DNA from: JABCPE02 sp963530295
GTDB taxonomy: Bacteria > Bacteroidota > Bacteroidia > Flavobacteriales > Weeksellaceae
Reading direction: 5' to 3'
Length of the DNA stretch: 35,766 nucleotides
NCBI GenBank assembly: GCA_963530295.1
Contig: CAUSCF010000020.1
Span: 1-35,766 of the forward strand
In this document: piece after piece, positions 7,760-15,292 of the stretch
How positions within the stretch are numbered: position 1 is the first letter of the stretch
Layout of the letters: each line of letters begins with the position of its first letter
The notes under the pieces: generated by a model
Databases searched by the model: none
The model's input: the letters and a program-made list of their open reading frames with translations, nothing else
What the model was told of the DNA's origin: nothing
Position numbers and translations under genes: made by a program

Positions 7760-8508
7760 TAGCCTAAGAACATTTGAGTTAAAATTAAGTTAGCGATGAT
7801 GATGGCTACAATAGTCCAAACTACCGCTTGGGTACTTGCACGCCCTACTTCCAGTGATCCGCCTTTTACATTATAGCCAAAATACGCAGGAATGGTTGCA
7901 ATCAGAAACGCAAAAACAGCCGTTTTCATAAAAGCATACCAAATAAAGAAGGTAGGAAAATCCATCTGAACCCCAGTGATATAGTTGGATTCTGTCCAAG
8001 AGCCAGTGAAAACCCCAGCCAGATATCCTCCGAAAACTCCCACTACGATACTGATAGCAATGAGCAGAGGATTAAAAATAATACAAGCCAAAATCTTCGG
8101 AAGGATAAGGAAGTTAGCCGAGTTTACTCCCATAATATCCAGAGCATCAATTTGTTCCGTTACTCGCATTGTCCCAATGGAAGAAGCGATGTAAGACCCC
8201 ACTTTTCCCGCTAAAATCACACTGATAATCGTAGGTGAAAATTCCAAGATGAGAACCACTTTGGTAGCGTGTCCTACATAAGGCAGCGGAATGGGAATAG
8301 ATGCTGTACTAAAGTTATTATACATCTGTATAGCGACCACCGCCCCCACAAATAGGGAAGTGAATAATACTAAACCAAAAGAATCAACTCCCAAATCGTT
8401 GATTTCTCTCATGAAAAGCTTTGAAAAAACCTTGGATTTCTGTGGTTTTCTCAGAACCTTTCCTAAAAGGAGCACATATTCTCCTAAACTTCTGAACATT
8501 CTAAACAT
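7759..8508 (-). CDS. mlaE: ABC transporter permease, MlaE-type
   Basis: Inner-membrane permease of the MlaE family, part of the machinery that moves phospholipids between inner and outer membrane. 249 residues with an N-terminal amphipathic part, then about five to six hydrophobic segments (for example 41-62, 136-170, 185-215, 226-247). Family motifs VGAVVAIQ near 55-62, APTI-like EFSPTIISVILAGKVGSYIASSIGTM near 90-115 split over two helices, and EQIDALDIMG near 118-127 are visible. First gene of the mlaE-mlaF unit; the 51-base spacer to radA on the other strand contains a TATTTTTG box (minus strand, 8520-8513). Confidence 0.92.
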   Translation of the reverse strand: MFRMFRSLGEYVLLLGKVLRKPQKSKVFSKLFMREINDLGVDSFGLVLFTSLFVGAVVAIQMYNNFSTASIPIPLPYVGHATKVVLILEFSPTIISVILAGKVGSYIASSIGTMRVTEQIDALDIMGVNSANFLILPKILACIIFNPLLIAISIVVGVFGGYLAGVFTGSWTESNYITGVQMDFPTFFIWYAFMKTAVFAFLIATIPAYFGYNVKGGSLEVGRASTQAVVWTIVAIIIANLILTQMFLG

Positions 8509-8559
8509 GATGCAAAAATAATCTTTTTTGTTTAAATTGCACCACCTAAAACATCATTT

Positions 8560-9912
8560 GTGGCAAAAGTAAAAACAGCATATTTCTGTCAGAATTGCGG
8601 AACGCAGTATTCGCAGTGGCTCGGACAGTGCAGGAACTGCGGTTCTTGGAATACTCTGGTGGAGGAAATTCTAGAAAAATCAAAGTCGCCTACCTACCAT
8701 ATTTTGGGCGAAGGGAAACAAAAAGTGGTAACGATAACAGATGTGGAGGTCAATGCCGAACATCGTATAAAAACTCCTAGCGAGGAGCTGAACAGGGTGC
8801 TGGGTGGAGGCATTGTGCTGGGCTCTGTTACCTTGATAGGCGGCGAACCAGGGATTGGAAAATCTACACTGCTCCTGCAGCTTGCCTTGAAAATGAAGAA
8901 GAAAATACTCTATGTCTCAGGCGAGGAGAGTGCATCACAGATAAAAATGAGAGCGGACAGACTTACCGAAATCCAAAATCCAAATTGTTTCCTCTACACC
9001 GAGACTTCGGTCGAAAAAATCCTTTCCGAGGCGAAAAAACTTGAGCCAGATTTTGTGATTATAGACAGTATCCAGACGCTTCAGTCCCAGCTGATAGAGA
9101 GTTCGCCAGGGACAGTCTCGCAGATTAGGGAATGTTCTTCGGAGGTCATTAAATTTGCTAAAGAAACCAATATTCCCGTGTTCTTGGTGGGACACATCAC
9201 GAAAGATGGGCAGATTGCAGGGCCGAAAGTCCTAGAACATATGGTGGATGTGGTTCTCAATTTTGATGGCGACAGAAATCACCTTTTCCGACTGCTGAGA
9301 GCGAGTAAGAACAGATTTGGTTCCACTTCTGAAATTGGGATTTATGAAATGATTTCAGCAGGATTAAAAGAAATAAAAAACCCATCCGAAATCCTCATTA
9401 CCAAAAAATCCGAAGACCTTTCAGGGAATGCAGTGGCGGTTACTTTGGAGGGAAACAGAGCTATGCTTCTGGAAATTCAGGCGTTGGTAAGCAGTGCGGT
9501 CTATGGAACGCCACAGCGTAGTTCTACGGGCTTTGACAGCAAGAGGTTGAATATGCTCCTTGCGGTTTTAGAAAAGCGGGCAGGTTTTATGCTCGGGGCG
9601 AAAGATGTTTTCCTGAATATCACAGGAGGAATGAAAACGGGCGACACGGCGCTGGACTTGGCGGTAGTGGCGGCTATTCTTTCTTCCAATGAAGATGAGA
9701 CGATACCCGATAATGTTTGTTTTGCGGGAGAAATAGGGCTTAGCGGAGAGATTCGTCCTGTTCCGCAGGTGGAGAAAAGAATTTTGGAGGCGGAGAAATT
9801 AGGCTACGAGAGGATTTTCATTTCTAAACAAAACAAACTTCCTAAAAAAGGCTTTAAAATAGAAATTGTGGAAGTCAGCAAAATAGAGGATTTTCATCAA
9901 AGATTGTTTTAG
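8560..9912 (+). CDS. radA: DNA repair protein RadA
   Basis: RadA/Sms, a RecA-like branch-migration helicase that helps recombination repair. 450 residues in the standard order: a C4 zinc finger (Cys 10, 13, 24, 27), Walker A GEPGIGKST at 95-103, the diagnostic RadA motif KNRFG at 251-255, and a C-terminal Lon-protease-like domain from about 285 to the end. The start is a GTG at 8560, which gives the usual MAKVKTAYFCQNCG N-terminus. Divergent from mlaE with only 51 bases between. Confidence 0.96.
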   Translation: MAKVKTAYFCQNCGTQYSQWLGQCRNCGSWNTLVEEILEKSKSPTYHILGEGKQKVVTITDVEVNAEHRIKTPSEELNRVLGGGIVLGSVTLIGGEPGIGKSTLLLQLALKMKKKILYVSGEESASQIKMRADRLTEIQNPNCFLYTETSVEKILSEAKKLEPDFVIIDSIQTLQSQLIESSPGTVSQIRECSSEVIKFAKETNIPVFLVGHITKDGQIAGPKVLEHMVDVVLNFDGDRNHLFRLLRASKNRFGSTSEIGIYEMISAGLKEIKNPSEILITKKSEDLSGNAVAVTLEGNRAMLLEIQALVSSAVYGTPQRSSTGFDSKRLNMLLAVLEKRAGFMLGAKDVFLNITGGMKTGDTALDLAVVAAILSSNEDETIPDNVCFAGEIGLSGEIRPVPQVEKRILEAEKLGYERIFISKQNKLPKKGFKIEIVEVSKIEDFHQRLF

Positions 9913-9962
9913 GAAGTCGGTGGTTTTCATTGGCTTTATCAACTTTAAATGCGGAATACAAA

Positions 9963-10538
9963 ATGAATTTTTTAGCTCATTCTTATCTTTCTTTTTCCGA
10001 GGAACAGCTCGTCGGCAATATGATTGCGGATTTTGTGAAGAACAGAGATGTTGCCCGCCTTCCAGAAAGCATACAGAAAGGCATAAAACTGCATAGAGCG
10101 ATAGATACTTTCACGGATGCACACCCGCTGATACACGAGGCGAAAGCGCCTTTCCGACCGCTGGTAAGATTGTATTCTGGGGCGTTTGTGGATGTGGCGT
10201 TTGACTATTTCCTCGCAAATGATACCACTGAAAATTCCCAGCGCGAGTGGCAGGAGCATTCGCAGAGGGTCTATGCTGTCCTCCGCCGATACGAGGAATT
10301 TCTGCCCGAGGTCTTCAAAAAAGTTTTGGATAAGATGCAGCAGGACGACTGGCTCTACAACTACCGAAATGAGTGGGGGATAGAGTACAGCTTTCGGAAT
10401 GTGGTGAACAAAGCCCAGTTTCTGGACAAAACCACCAATGTGTTCCCTGCGTTTTTAGCAAATAAAGATTTCCTCCGTGAGAAATACGAAATTTTCTTCC
10501 CTGAAATAAAATCATTCGCGCAGGATTTTGTGGATTAA
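9963..10538 (+). CDS. acyl carrier protein phosphodiesterase (DUF479 / AcpH family)
   Basis: Probable AcpH-like enzyme, which removes the 4'-phosphopantetheine arm from acyl carrier protein; it is an HD-like metal-dependent hydrolase. I choose the ATG at 9963 because the product then begins MNFLAHSYLSF, the family N-terminus; a TTG 33 bases upstream only adds residues not seen in the family. The result is 191 residues, close to E. coli AcpH. Conserved His/Asp positions are visible in MNFLAH, GNMIADF, LHRAIDTFTDAHP (about 45-57) and FVDVAFDYFLA (about 76-86). 50 bases after radA, possibly co-transcribed. The function assignment rests on family resemblance. Confidence 0.82.
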   Translation: MNFLAHSYLSFSEEQLVGNMIADFVKNRDVARLPESIQKGIKLHRAIDTFTDAHPLIHEAKAPFRPLVRLYSGAFVDVAFDYFLANDTTENSQREWQEHSQRVYAVLRRYEEFLPEVFKKVLDKMQQDDWLYNYRNEWGIEYSFRNVVNKAQFLDKTTNVFPAFLANKDFLREKYEIFFPEIKSFAQDFVD

Positions 10539-10610
10539 AATAAGAAATTGTTTTTATTGGATAGAAAAATTTTAATATAAACTTTATTTAAGAATGTAAA
10601 AGTTATAGAT

Positions 10611-11060
10611 ATGAAAATAATTGGTATAGAAACACGCACGACAAATCAAAATGGACAAGCAATGAAGGACATTGGAGGTCTTTGGAATCGGTTTTTTTCT
10701 GAAAATATCATCAGTAGAATCTCAAATGCAGTGAATAGCAATGTTTATGCTATCTATACAGACTACGAAAGTGATTATACAGGTGAATATACCACGCTTT
10801 TGGGACTGGAAGTATCTTCGCTTGATGAAATCCCAAGCGGGTTGGTCGGAAGGGAGTTTCCTAAACAGAATTTTAAGAGATTTCTTGCTAAAGGAGCGAT
10901 GCCTCAGGCTGTAGCAGAAGCATGGCAGAAAATATGGGAGCAAGATAAGGAGCTAAATAGGCTTTATCAATATGATTACGAATTGTATACAGAAAAATCT
11001 CAGCAAGGCGACCTCTCGGAGGTGGAGATTTTTATAGGTGTAAAAGATTCCAATATATAA
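10611..11060 (+). CDS. GyrI-like effector-binding domain protein
   Basis: A stand-alone GyrI-like/SBD small-molecule-binding domain of 149 residues, the same fold as SbmC and the ligand domains of Rob-type AraC regulators. Visible hallmarks: the LWNRFF helix near 24-29 after GQAMKDIGG, the strand NVYAIYTDYESDYTGEYTTLLGLEV (in two pieces near 44-68), and the acidic C-terminal strand VEIFIGVKD. Its own hairpin terminator lies at 11132-11157. A second GyrI-like domain is found fused to an AraC regulator in the next gene. Likely a ligand sensor, sequestering protein or small hydrolase; the ligand is unknown. Confidence 0.85.
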   Translation: MKIIGIETRTTNQNGQAMKDIGGLWNRFFSENIISRISNAVNSNVYAIYTDYESDYTGEYTTLLGLEVSSLDEIPSGLVGREFPKQNFKRFLAKGAMPQAVAEAWQKIWEQDKELNRLYQYDYELYTEKSQQGDLSEVEIFIGVKDSNI

Positions 11061-11131
11061 AAAGACAATAAACCTAAATTTTTAAGAAGAATTTGAAATA
11101 ATTCAATAAAGAAACATTGGTATATAACTCC

Positions 11132-11162
11132 ATTCCCTTTACTGAAGTAAAGGGAATTTTAG
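11132..11162 (+). terminator. intrinsic terminator after the GyrI-like gene
   Basis: ATTCCCTTTAC (11132-11142) and GTAAAGGGAAT (11147-11157), perfect 11-base arms with a TGAA loop, followed by TTTT. Confidence 0.85.
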
Positions 11163-11225
11163 TTTTTAAAGCTATGCAGTTTTGTTTTTAGCAAGATAGG
11201 AAAAGTTTTCTGATGAAAACGACTG

Positions 11226-11233
11226 TATCTTTG
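11226..11233 (+). promoter_or_regulatory. putative -7 box of the AraC-GyrI gene
   Basis: TATCTTTG at 11226-11233 matches TAnnTTTG and lies 26 bases before the ATG at 11260. No clear -33 box; a TTTT-C at about 11206 is at suitable distance. Confidence 0.5.
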
Positions 11234-11259
11234 TCCCATAAATTCAATGAACGATAGAT

Positions 11260-12111
11260 ATGAAACAGAATACCCGAAATGATTATGTCCAGCGCATCAA
11301 CAGAGTGGCGGAATACATCAATAACCATCTGGACGAGGCGATAGATGTACGAAAATTAGCGGAAATAGCCCATTTGTCTGATTTTCATTTTTGCAGGATT
11401 TTCAAAGCGATTAAAGATGAGTCGCCCATCGCTTTCATTGCTCGTTTGCGCATAGAAACAGCAGCACAACTCCTGCGCTACTCTTCTCTTTTGGTGGAGG
11501 AAATAGCCTTTAATGTAGGGTACGAATCTCCTGCCTCTCTTTCCAAAGCCTTTAAAAATCAATACGGTATTACACCTACTGAATACAGAACCAATAAAAA
11601 TATTTACATTATGAAAAAAGAAATCATCAATCCAGATTTAGCCCTAAAAGCTCCAAAAATAGTAGAACTTGAACCAAAAAATCTTATTTATGTCTCTCTT
11701 AAAGGAGCGTATGGCAGTCTCAACTATGAATGGGCTTATCAACAGCTGTGGGCGGTTATAAAAGAACAAAAACTCTTCACGAAAGGGATAGAATCTATAT
11801 GCATTTCTCATGATGACCCAAAAATAACCGAAGCCGACCTACAGCGCACTGATGTTTGTCTTGCCATTCACAAACCTGCTCAGCCCTCAGGAGAAGTTAG
11901 CTGTAAACAACTTGCAGGAGGCAAGTATGCAGTTTTCTTTTATCAAGGAAGTTATAGTAATCTTGGCGCTGTATGTGATGAAGCGATGCGCTGGGTGGTC
12001 AGTAGTGAGTATGAACTCCGCGATGAACCGATATTTGAGAAATACCTGAATGACCGCCGCCGAACTACTGAAGAAAAACTAAAAACCGAAGTCTATATTC
12101 CTCTAAAATAA
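11260..12111 (+). CDS. AraC-family regulator with GyrI-like ligand domain
   Basis: Transcription regulator of the Rob/BmrR-like architecture: an AraC-type double helix-turn-helix in residues about 12-110 (LAEIAHLSDFHFCRIFKA and IAFNVGYESPASLSKAFKNQYG are the two recognition-helix regions, with the usual GITPTEYR end) followed by a GyrI-like effector-binding domain from about 120 to 283. Such proteins usually sense lipophilic compounds and turn on export or detoxification genes. An in-frame ATG at 11611 (residue 118) sits exactly at the domain boundary after an AT-rich stretch and could start a free GyrI domain. The next gene follows after 8 bases, so it is a likely target or partner. Confidence 0.92.
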   Translation: MKQNTRNDYVQRINRVAEYINNHLDEAIDVRKLAEIAHLSDFHFCRIFKAIKDESPIAFIARLRIETAAQLLRYSSLLVEEIAFNVGYESPASLSKAFKNQYGITPTEYRTNKNIYIMKKEIINPDLALKAPKIVELEPKNLIYVSLKGAYGSLNYEWAYQQLWAVIKEQKLFTKGIESICISHDDPKITEADLQRTDVCLAIHKPAQPSGEVSCKQLAGGKYAVFFYQGSYSNLGAVCDEAMRWVVSSEYELRDEPIFEKYLNDRRRTTEEKLKTEVYIPLK

Positions 12112-12119
12112 CCAATCTT

Positions 12120-12602
12120 ATGGAAATTACAAGAACAGAAAAAACAGTGGGGATAGTTTTGGCGTTTATTTTATTGCTACTCACTCTTTCGGGGAGCTAT
12201 TATTTCTTCTTTATGCTGAAAGTAGATTTTGTGCAGTGGTTTGTTTATAACGCATGCTCTCCAAGCAGTTTGGTTTATCTGCTTTGTTTCATCATTTTTT
12301 TAGCAAAAAGGAAAGTTTCTTACCTTCCTTTAGCATTTCTTCCTATGTATTATTTTGGAACGATGGGGCTTTTTACTTTTACATGGAGCGGAGCCAATGT
12401 TTTTGCACAGCTTTCGCATATTACGATGACTCTCAATTTGCTTTGGGCAGGGTATATGCTCCATCGGGTAGGAAATCATAAAGCAGCTGCACAGGGTTTG
12501 TTGTGGAGTATTTTATTCTTTGTTCCTTATATTGCTTTTGTGATGTATTATTCGCGAACGCATGCTGAAGAAATCAGTAATTTATTACAAATGACACCTT
12601 AA
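12120..12602 (+). CDS. uncharacterised multi-pass membrane protein
   Basis: 160 residues with about four to five hydrophobic segments (roughly 9-32, 46-63, 66-90, 94-112 and 124-144) and no family I recognise. It starts 8 bases after the AraC-GyrI regulator and is surely co-transcribed with it, so it is probably part of the same response. Short lengths of charged loops and lack of catalytic motifs leave transporter, permease-like or structural roles open. Confidence 0.75.
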   Translation: MEITRTEKTVGIVLAFILLLLTLSGSYYFFFMLKVDFVQWFVYNACSPSSLVYLLCFIIFLAKRKVSYLPLAFLPMYYFGTMGLFTFTWSGANVFAQLSHITMTLNLLWAGYMLHRVGNHKAAAQGLLWSILFFVPYIAFVMYYSRTHAEEISNLLQMTP

Positions 12603-12678
12603 AATATAAATTAGCCCTATTATAAAGGTAAAAAAAGGAGGGAGAATTATTTTTAATGAAAAATTGTTGAATTTTTAT

Positions 12679-12722
12679 TACATTTGAAATCATATGTTAT
12701 AATCTATGATGGATTATAACAT
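12679..12722 (+). promoter_or_regulatory. promoter box and 11-base operator-like palindrome before the Crp/Fnr gene
   Basis: TACATTTG at 12679-12686 fits the -7 consensus. Starting 8 bases after it, ATGTTATAATC (12694-12704) and GATTATAACAT (12712-12722) form a perfect inverted repeat with a 7-base centre. The position over or just after the predicted transcription start is that of a repressor or autoregulatory site. Lack of a T tract argues against a terminator. Confidence 0.55.
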
Positions 12723-12735
12723 TTTTAAATTATTT

Positions 12736-12782
12736 GATATCCGAAAAACTTTGGTTTTTTAAAGTTTTTTTAACGGAATATC
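12736..12782. repeat. second imperfect inverted repeat before the Crp/Fnr gene
   Basis: GATATCCG (12736-12743) and CGGAATATC (12774-12782) with inner arms AAAAACTTT (12744-12752) and AAAGTTTTT (12761-12769) form a long bulged hairpin in the untranslated leader, 47 bases ahead of the start codon. Confidence 0.5.
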
Positions 12783-12829
12783 AGCGAAGAAAGAGTTTAA
12801 TTCAAATAAAAATTTGACAGCAAAAAATC

Positions 12830-13357
12830 ATGGAAATTTCCTCTGAAATACTTGAAACCTATTTTACTGAAGTGCATTTTAAGAAAGATGAATTTCTTAC
12901 CGAGATAGGAAGTGTTGAAAAATGGCTCTACTACATAGACGAGGGAATTATTCGCTTTTTTTATTATAATCCCACCACACAGAAAGAGACTACTGTAGAC
13001 ATATGCTCTACAGGTGATTTTTGTATGTCTTATGCATCGTTTGTTAAACAAGAGCCGTCTCTGCTCTCCATGCAGGCGATAAAAAAAGTAAAGGCGTATA
13101 GAATAGGAAGAGATTCGCTGGAAAAACTTATTGAAAGCCCTGAATTTCTCCAGATAAAAACCCAAATACTAGAAAATCTTCTCTTGGAAAAAATGCATCG
13201 TGAAGCGCAGTTTCTTACGCAATCACCAGGGGAAATATACAGACAGCTGCTGGAAAAAGACCCAAAACTCATTCAGAATGTTCCGCTGAAATATATAGCC
13301 TCCTACATCGGTGTAACTCCGCAGGCGCTGAGCCGTATCCGTAAGCGTATTTTTTAA
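12830..13357 (+). CDS. Crp/Fnr family transcription regulator
   Basis: Regulator with a cyclic-nucleotide-binding-like beta-barrel in residues about 8-110 and a C-terminal winged-helix DNA-binding part (LKYIASYIGVTPQALSRIRKRIF, about 153-175, split by the turn). At 175 residues it is slightly shorter than the usual 190-residue Bacteroidota members but complete at both ends. No cysteine cluster for an iron-sulfur centre is seen, so Fnr-type oxygen sensing is unlikely. The gene lies behind a palindromic upstream region and 53 bases before a nitroreductase-like gene, which is the natural candidate target. Confidence 0.9.
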   Translation: MEISSEILETYFTEVHFKKDEFLTEIGSVEKWLYYIDEGIIRFFYYNPTTQKETTVDICSTGDFCMSYASFVKQEPSLLSMQAIKKVKAYRIGRDSLEKLIESPEFLQIKTQILENLLLEKMHREAQFLTQSPGEIYRQLLEKDPKLIQNVPLKYIASYIGVTPQALSRIRKRIF

Positions 13358-13410
13358 CTCAGGTTCATTTTTAATTCATATTTCTATCGTTACTTTGTGT
13401 ATATAAAGTA

Positions 13411-14445
13411 ATGGATATGAAAATGAAATTTAAAATATTAGTCATGAGTTTATTAATGTTTTCAGGGCTAAAAGTCAATGCCCAAAATGATGATTTCATC
13501 CAGTTAGTTACCGCAGCCACACAAGCGCCCTCTGGGCATAACTCTCAGCCATGGCTCTTCGAAATAGGAACAAATGAGATTACGATTTTACCCAATTTCA
13601 GCAGGGAACTTTCTGCTGTAGACCCTAGTCATCGTGAGTTTTTCATGAGTTTGGGCTGTGCGTTGGAGAATTTATGCATAAAAGCAAGCAGCCTTGGCTA
13701 TGTTACTCAAGTGAATATCAGTCAAGAAGGTGTTATCAAAGTAGGATTACAGAAATCAGAGGCTGTTAGAGCAGATTTACTTTCGGAATATATTACCAAA
13801 CGCCAGACTAATCGTTCTGTTTATGATGGGAAGCTAATTCCCGAAGCTGTGCTGAAAAACCTGTTGAAAGATTTTAATTCTGATAAAGTCAGTATTCAGA
13901 TTTTTGATAAAAATACAGAAGCATTCGGTCAGCTGACAGATGCTGTGATGCAGGGAAATACTATACAAATGAACGACCCAGCATTCAAGTCAGAATTGCT
14001 CTCATGGATACGCTTTAATAAGAAACATTCTGAAAGCACTAATGACGGGATTAGCTATGCTGCTCTGGGAGCGCCCAATCTTCCGCGATGGATTACAGAA
14101 CCGATTGTGAAAATGAGCCTTAAAGGTAAAAAGCAAAATAAAACCGATCTAAAGAAAATCAATTCTTCTTCCAATATCGTGCTTATCACTAGCGTGGCGG
14201 ATGATATGCAATCATGGATAGATGCAGGGCGTACGCTCCAGCGGTTTCTGCTCTCGCTTACGAAGGAAAATATTGCGCATGCCTATATCAACCAGCCTTG
14301 CGAAGTTCCTGAGGTTAGAAATCAGCTTCGCGAAAAGATAGCTGTCAATCATCAATTTCCGCAGATTCTGCTTCGTATAGGATACGCCAAGCCGCTGCCT
14401 TATTCCAAACGAAAACCCATACAAGAAGTTATAAAGAATAAATAA
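13411..14445 (+). CDS. nitroreductase-like (Acg-type) flavoprotein with signal peptide
   Basis: 344 residues related to the nitroreductase/Acg-type FMN-binding family. The N-terminus is a signal peptide (MKFKILVMSLLMFSGLKVNAQ), unusual for a flavoenzyme, suggesting periplasmic or cell-surface location. Family landmarks are APSGHNSQPWLFE near 38-50 (the FMN-contact loop), KRQTNRSVYDG near 130-140, GISYAALGAPN near 213-224 and AGRTLQRFLLSLTKENIAHA near 272-291 in two helices. I start at 13411; an in-frame ATG at 13417 or 13423 is equally plausible. Acg proteins may bind rather than turn over flavin; activity here is not certain. Confidence 0.82.
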   Translation: MDMKMKFKILVMSLLMFSGLKVNAQNDDFIQLVTAATQAPSGHNSQPWLFEIGTNEITILPNFSRELSAVDPSHREFFMSLGCALENLCIKASSLGYVTQVNISQEGVIKVGLQKSEAVRADLLSEYITKRQTNRSVYDGKLIPEAVLKNLLKDFNSDKVSIQIFDKNTEAFGQLTDAVMQGNTIQMNDPAFKSELLSWIRFNKKHSESTNDGISYAALGAPNLPRWITEPIVKMSLKGKKQNKTDLKKINSSSNIVLITSVADDMQSWIDAGRTLQRFLLSLTKENIAHAYINQPCEVPEVRNQLREKIAVNHQFPQILLRIGYAKPLPYSKRKPIQEVIKNK

Positions 14446-14488
14446 TTATTTAATAAAAATTTAAAAAGAAAAAACTGTTTGTTCGCTC

Positions 14489-14519
14489 AATTCCCTTTAT
14501 TTTGGTAAGGGGAATTTTG
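14489..14519 (+). terminator. intrinsic terminator after the nitroreductase-like gene
   Basis: AATTCCCTTTA (14489-14499) pairs with TAAGGGGAATT (14506-14516), one G-U pair, followed by TT(G)T. Same style as the hairpin at 11132. Confidence 0.75.
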
Positions 14520-14562
14520 TTTAATTATAAAATGTTTAATACTTTTGAATTAAATTAAAAAA

Positions 14563-14886
14563 ATGAGAAAGCTTTTATTTACACTTATTGCAATATCATT
14601 TATCAGCTGTACGCAGGCCCAAAAAGCCTTGTATCAACAGGAAGAAACATACACCCAAGAAGACCGAACGCTGATTGTTTTTTATAATGATAATGAAATT
14701 TCTCTTCCGAAATTAAAAAGAAAAGTGAAGTCCTATGGAGCAGAAATTATCTATGAATACAAGGAAATGAAAGGCATCGTAGTGAGAATCTCCCAAGGAA
14801 AGTCCATAGAGCAGGGGAGAAAATACTTTGAAAATATAAAAGGAGTAACCAATGTCATGAAAGACAGAAAGGTAGAACTGCATTAG
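14563..14886 (+). CDS. small secreted protein, inhibitor-I9-like fold
   Basis: 107 residues. A signal peptide is present; FISC at 13-16 could be a lipobox, or cleavage could follow TQAQ. The mature part alternates strand-helix-strand twice (RTLIVFYNDN, LPKLKRKVKSYG, AEIIYEYKEMKGIVVRI, SIEQGRKYFENIKG, VTNVMKDRKVEL), the ferredoxin-like pattern of subtilase propeptides and I9 inhibitors. No subtilase gene is adjacent, so it may act alone as an inhibitor or chaperone. The fold call is from pattern and spacing only. Confidence 0.7.
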   Translation: MRKLLFTLIAISFISCTQAQKALYQQEETYTQEDRTLIVFYNDNEISLPKLKRKVKSYGAEIIYEYKEMKGIVVRISQGKSIEQGRKYFENIKGVTNVMKDRKVELH

Positions 14887-14946
14887 AGCATTTTCGGAGA
14901 AAAAGCACAAAAATTTCAAGGAAAAATTTAACCAAAAGCTCATAAA

Positions 14947-14975
14947 AAATCCCTATCACAGATAGGGATTTGTTT
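14947..14975. terminator. bidirectional terminator between the I9-like gene and yajC
   Basis: AAATCCCTATC (14947-14957) and GATAGGGATTT (14961-14971) perfectly paired around ACA, with A and T runs on the two sides. Confidence 0.85.
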
Positions 14976-14976
14976 G

Positions 14977-15267
14977 TTATTTCTTTTCTTCGCTATCCTC
15001 AGGAAAACGGCTGAGGGTAAGGTCTTTGGATATTGCTGCCAATTCCATTTTCAGCTTACCAGAAAGCGTCTCGATGACTACGCCATCTTCTGCAATGGAG
15101 AAGATACGACCATGGATACCAGAAGTCGTTACGACTCTTCTCCCTGGTTTCAGATTCTCCTGAAATTGTTTTTCTTTTTTCTGTTTTGTGAGCTGTGGTC
15201 TTATCATTAGGAAATAGAATGCACCTAAAATAAGCAGCATTGGTATGAACTGTTGTAAGTTTTCCAT
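14977..15267 (-). CDS. yajC: preprotein translocase subunit YajC
   Basis: Single-pass inner-membrane protein of the SecDF-YajC holotranslocon. 96 residues with one hydrophobic segment (about 8-22, FIPMLLILGAFYFLMIRPQ region) followed by the YajC hallmark RPQxxKxKE, then PGRRVVTTSGIHGRI near 42-56 and the EDGVVIETLSGKLKMEL beta part. Last gene of the nusB-DUF1573-yajC unit, 25 bases after the DUF1573 gene. Confidence 0.94.
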   Translation of the reverse strand: MENLQQFIPMLLILGAFYFLMIRPQLTKQKKEKQFQENLKPGRRVVTTSGIHGRIFSIAEDGVVIETLSGKLKMELAAISKDLTLSRFPEDSEEKK

Positions 15268-15292
15268 TTTATATTAAAGTTTTTCTAAGTGT

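Noticed and set aside
12736..12782. Considered as the terminator of the membrane protein gene at 12120-12602.
   Set aside because: It is 134 bases after that stop codon, has bulges, and the T run lies inside the right arm rather than after the stem.
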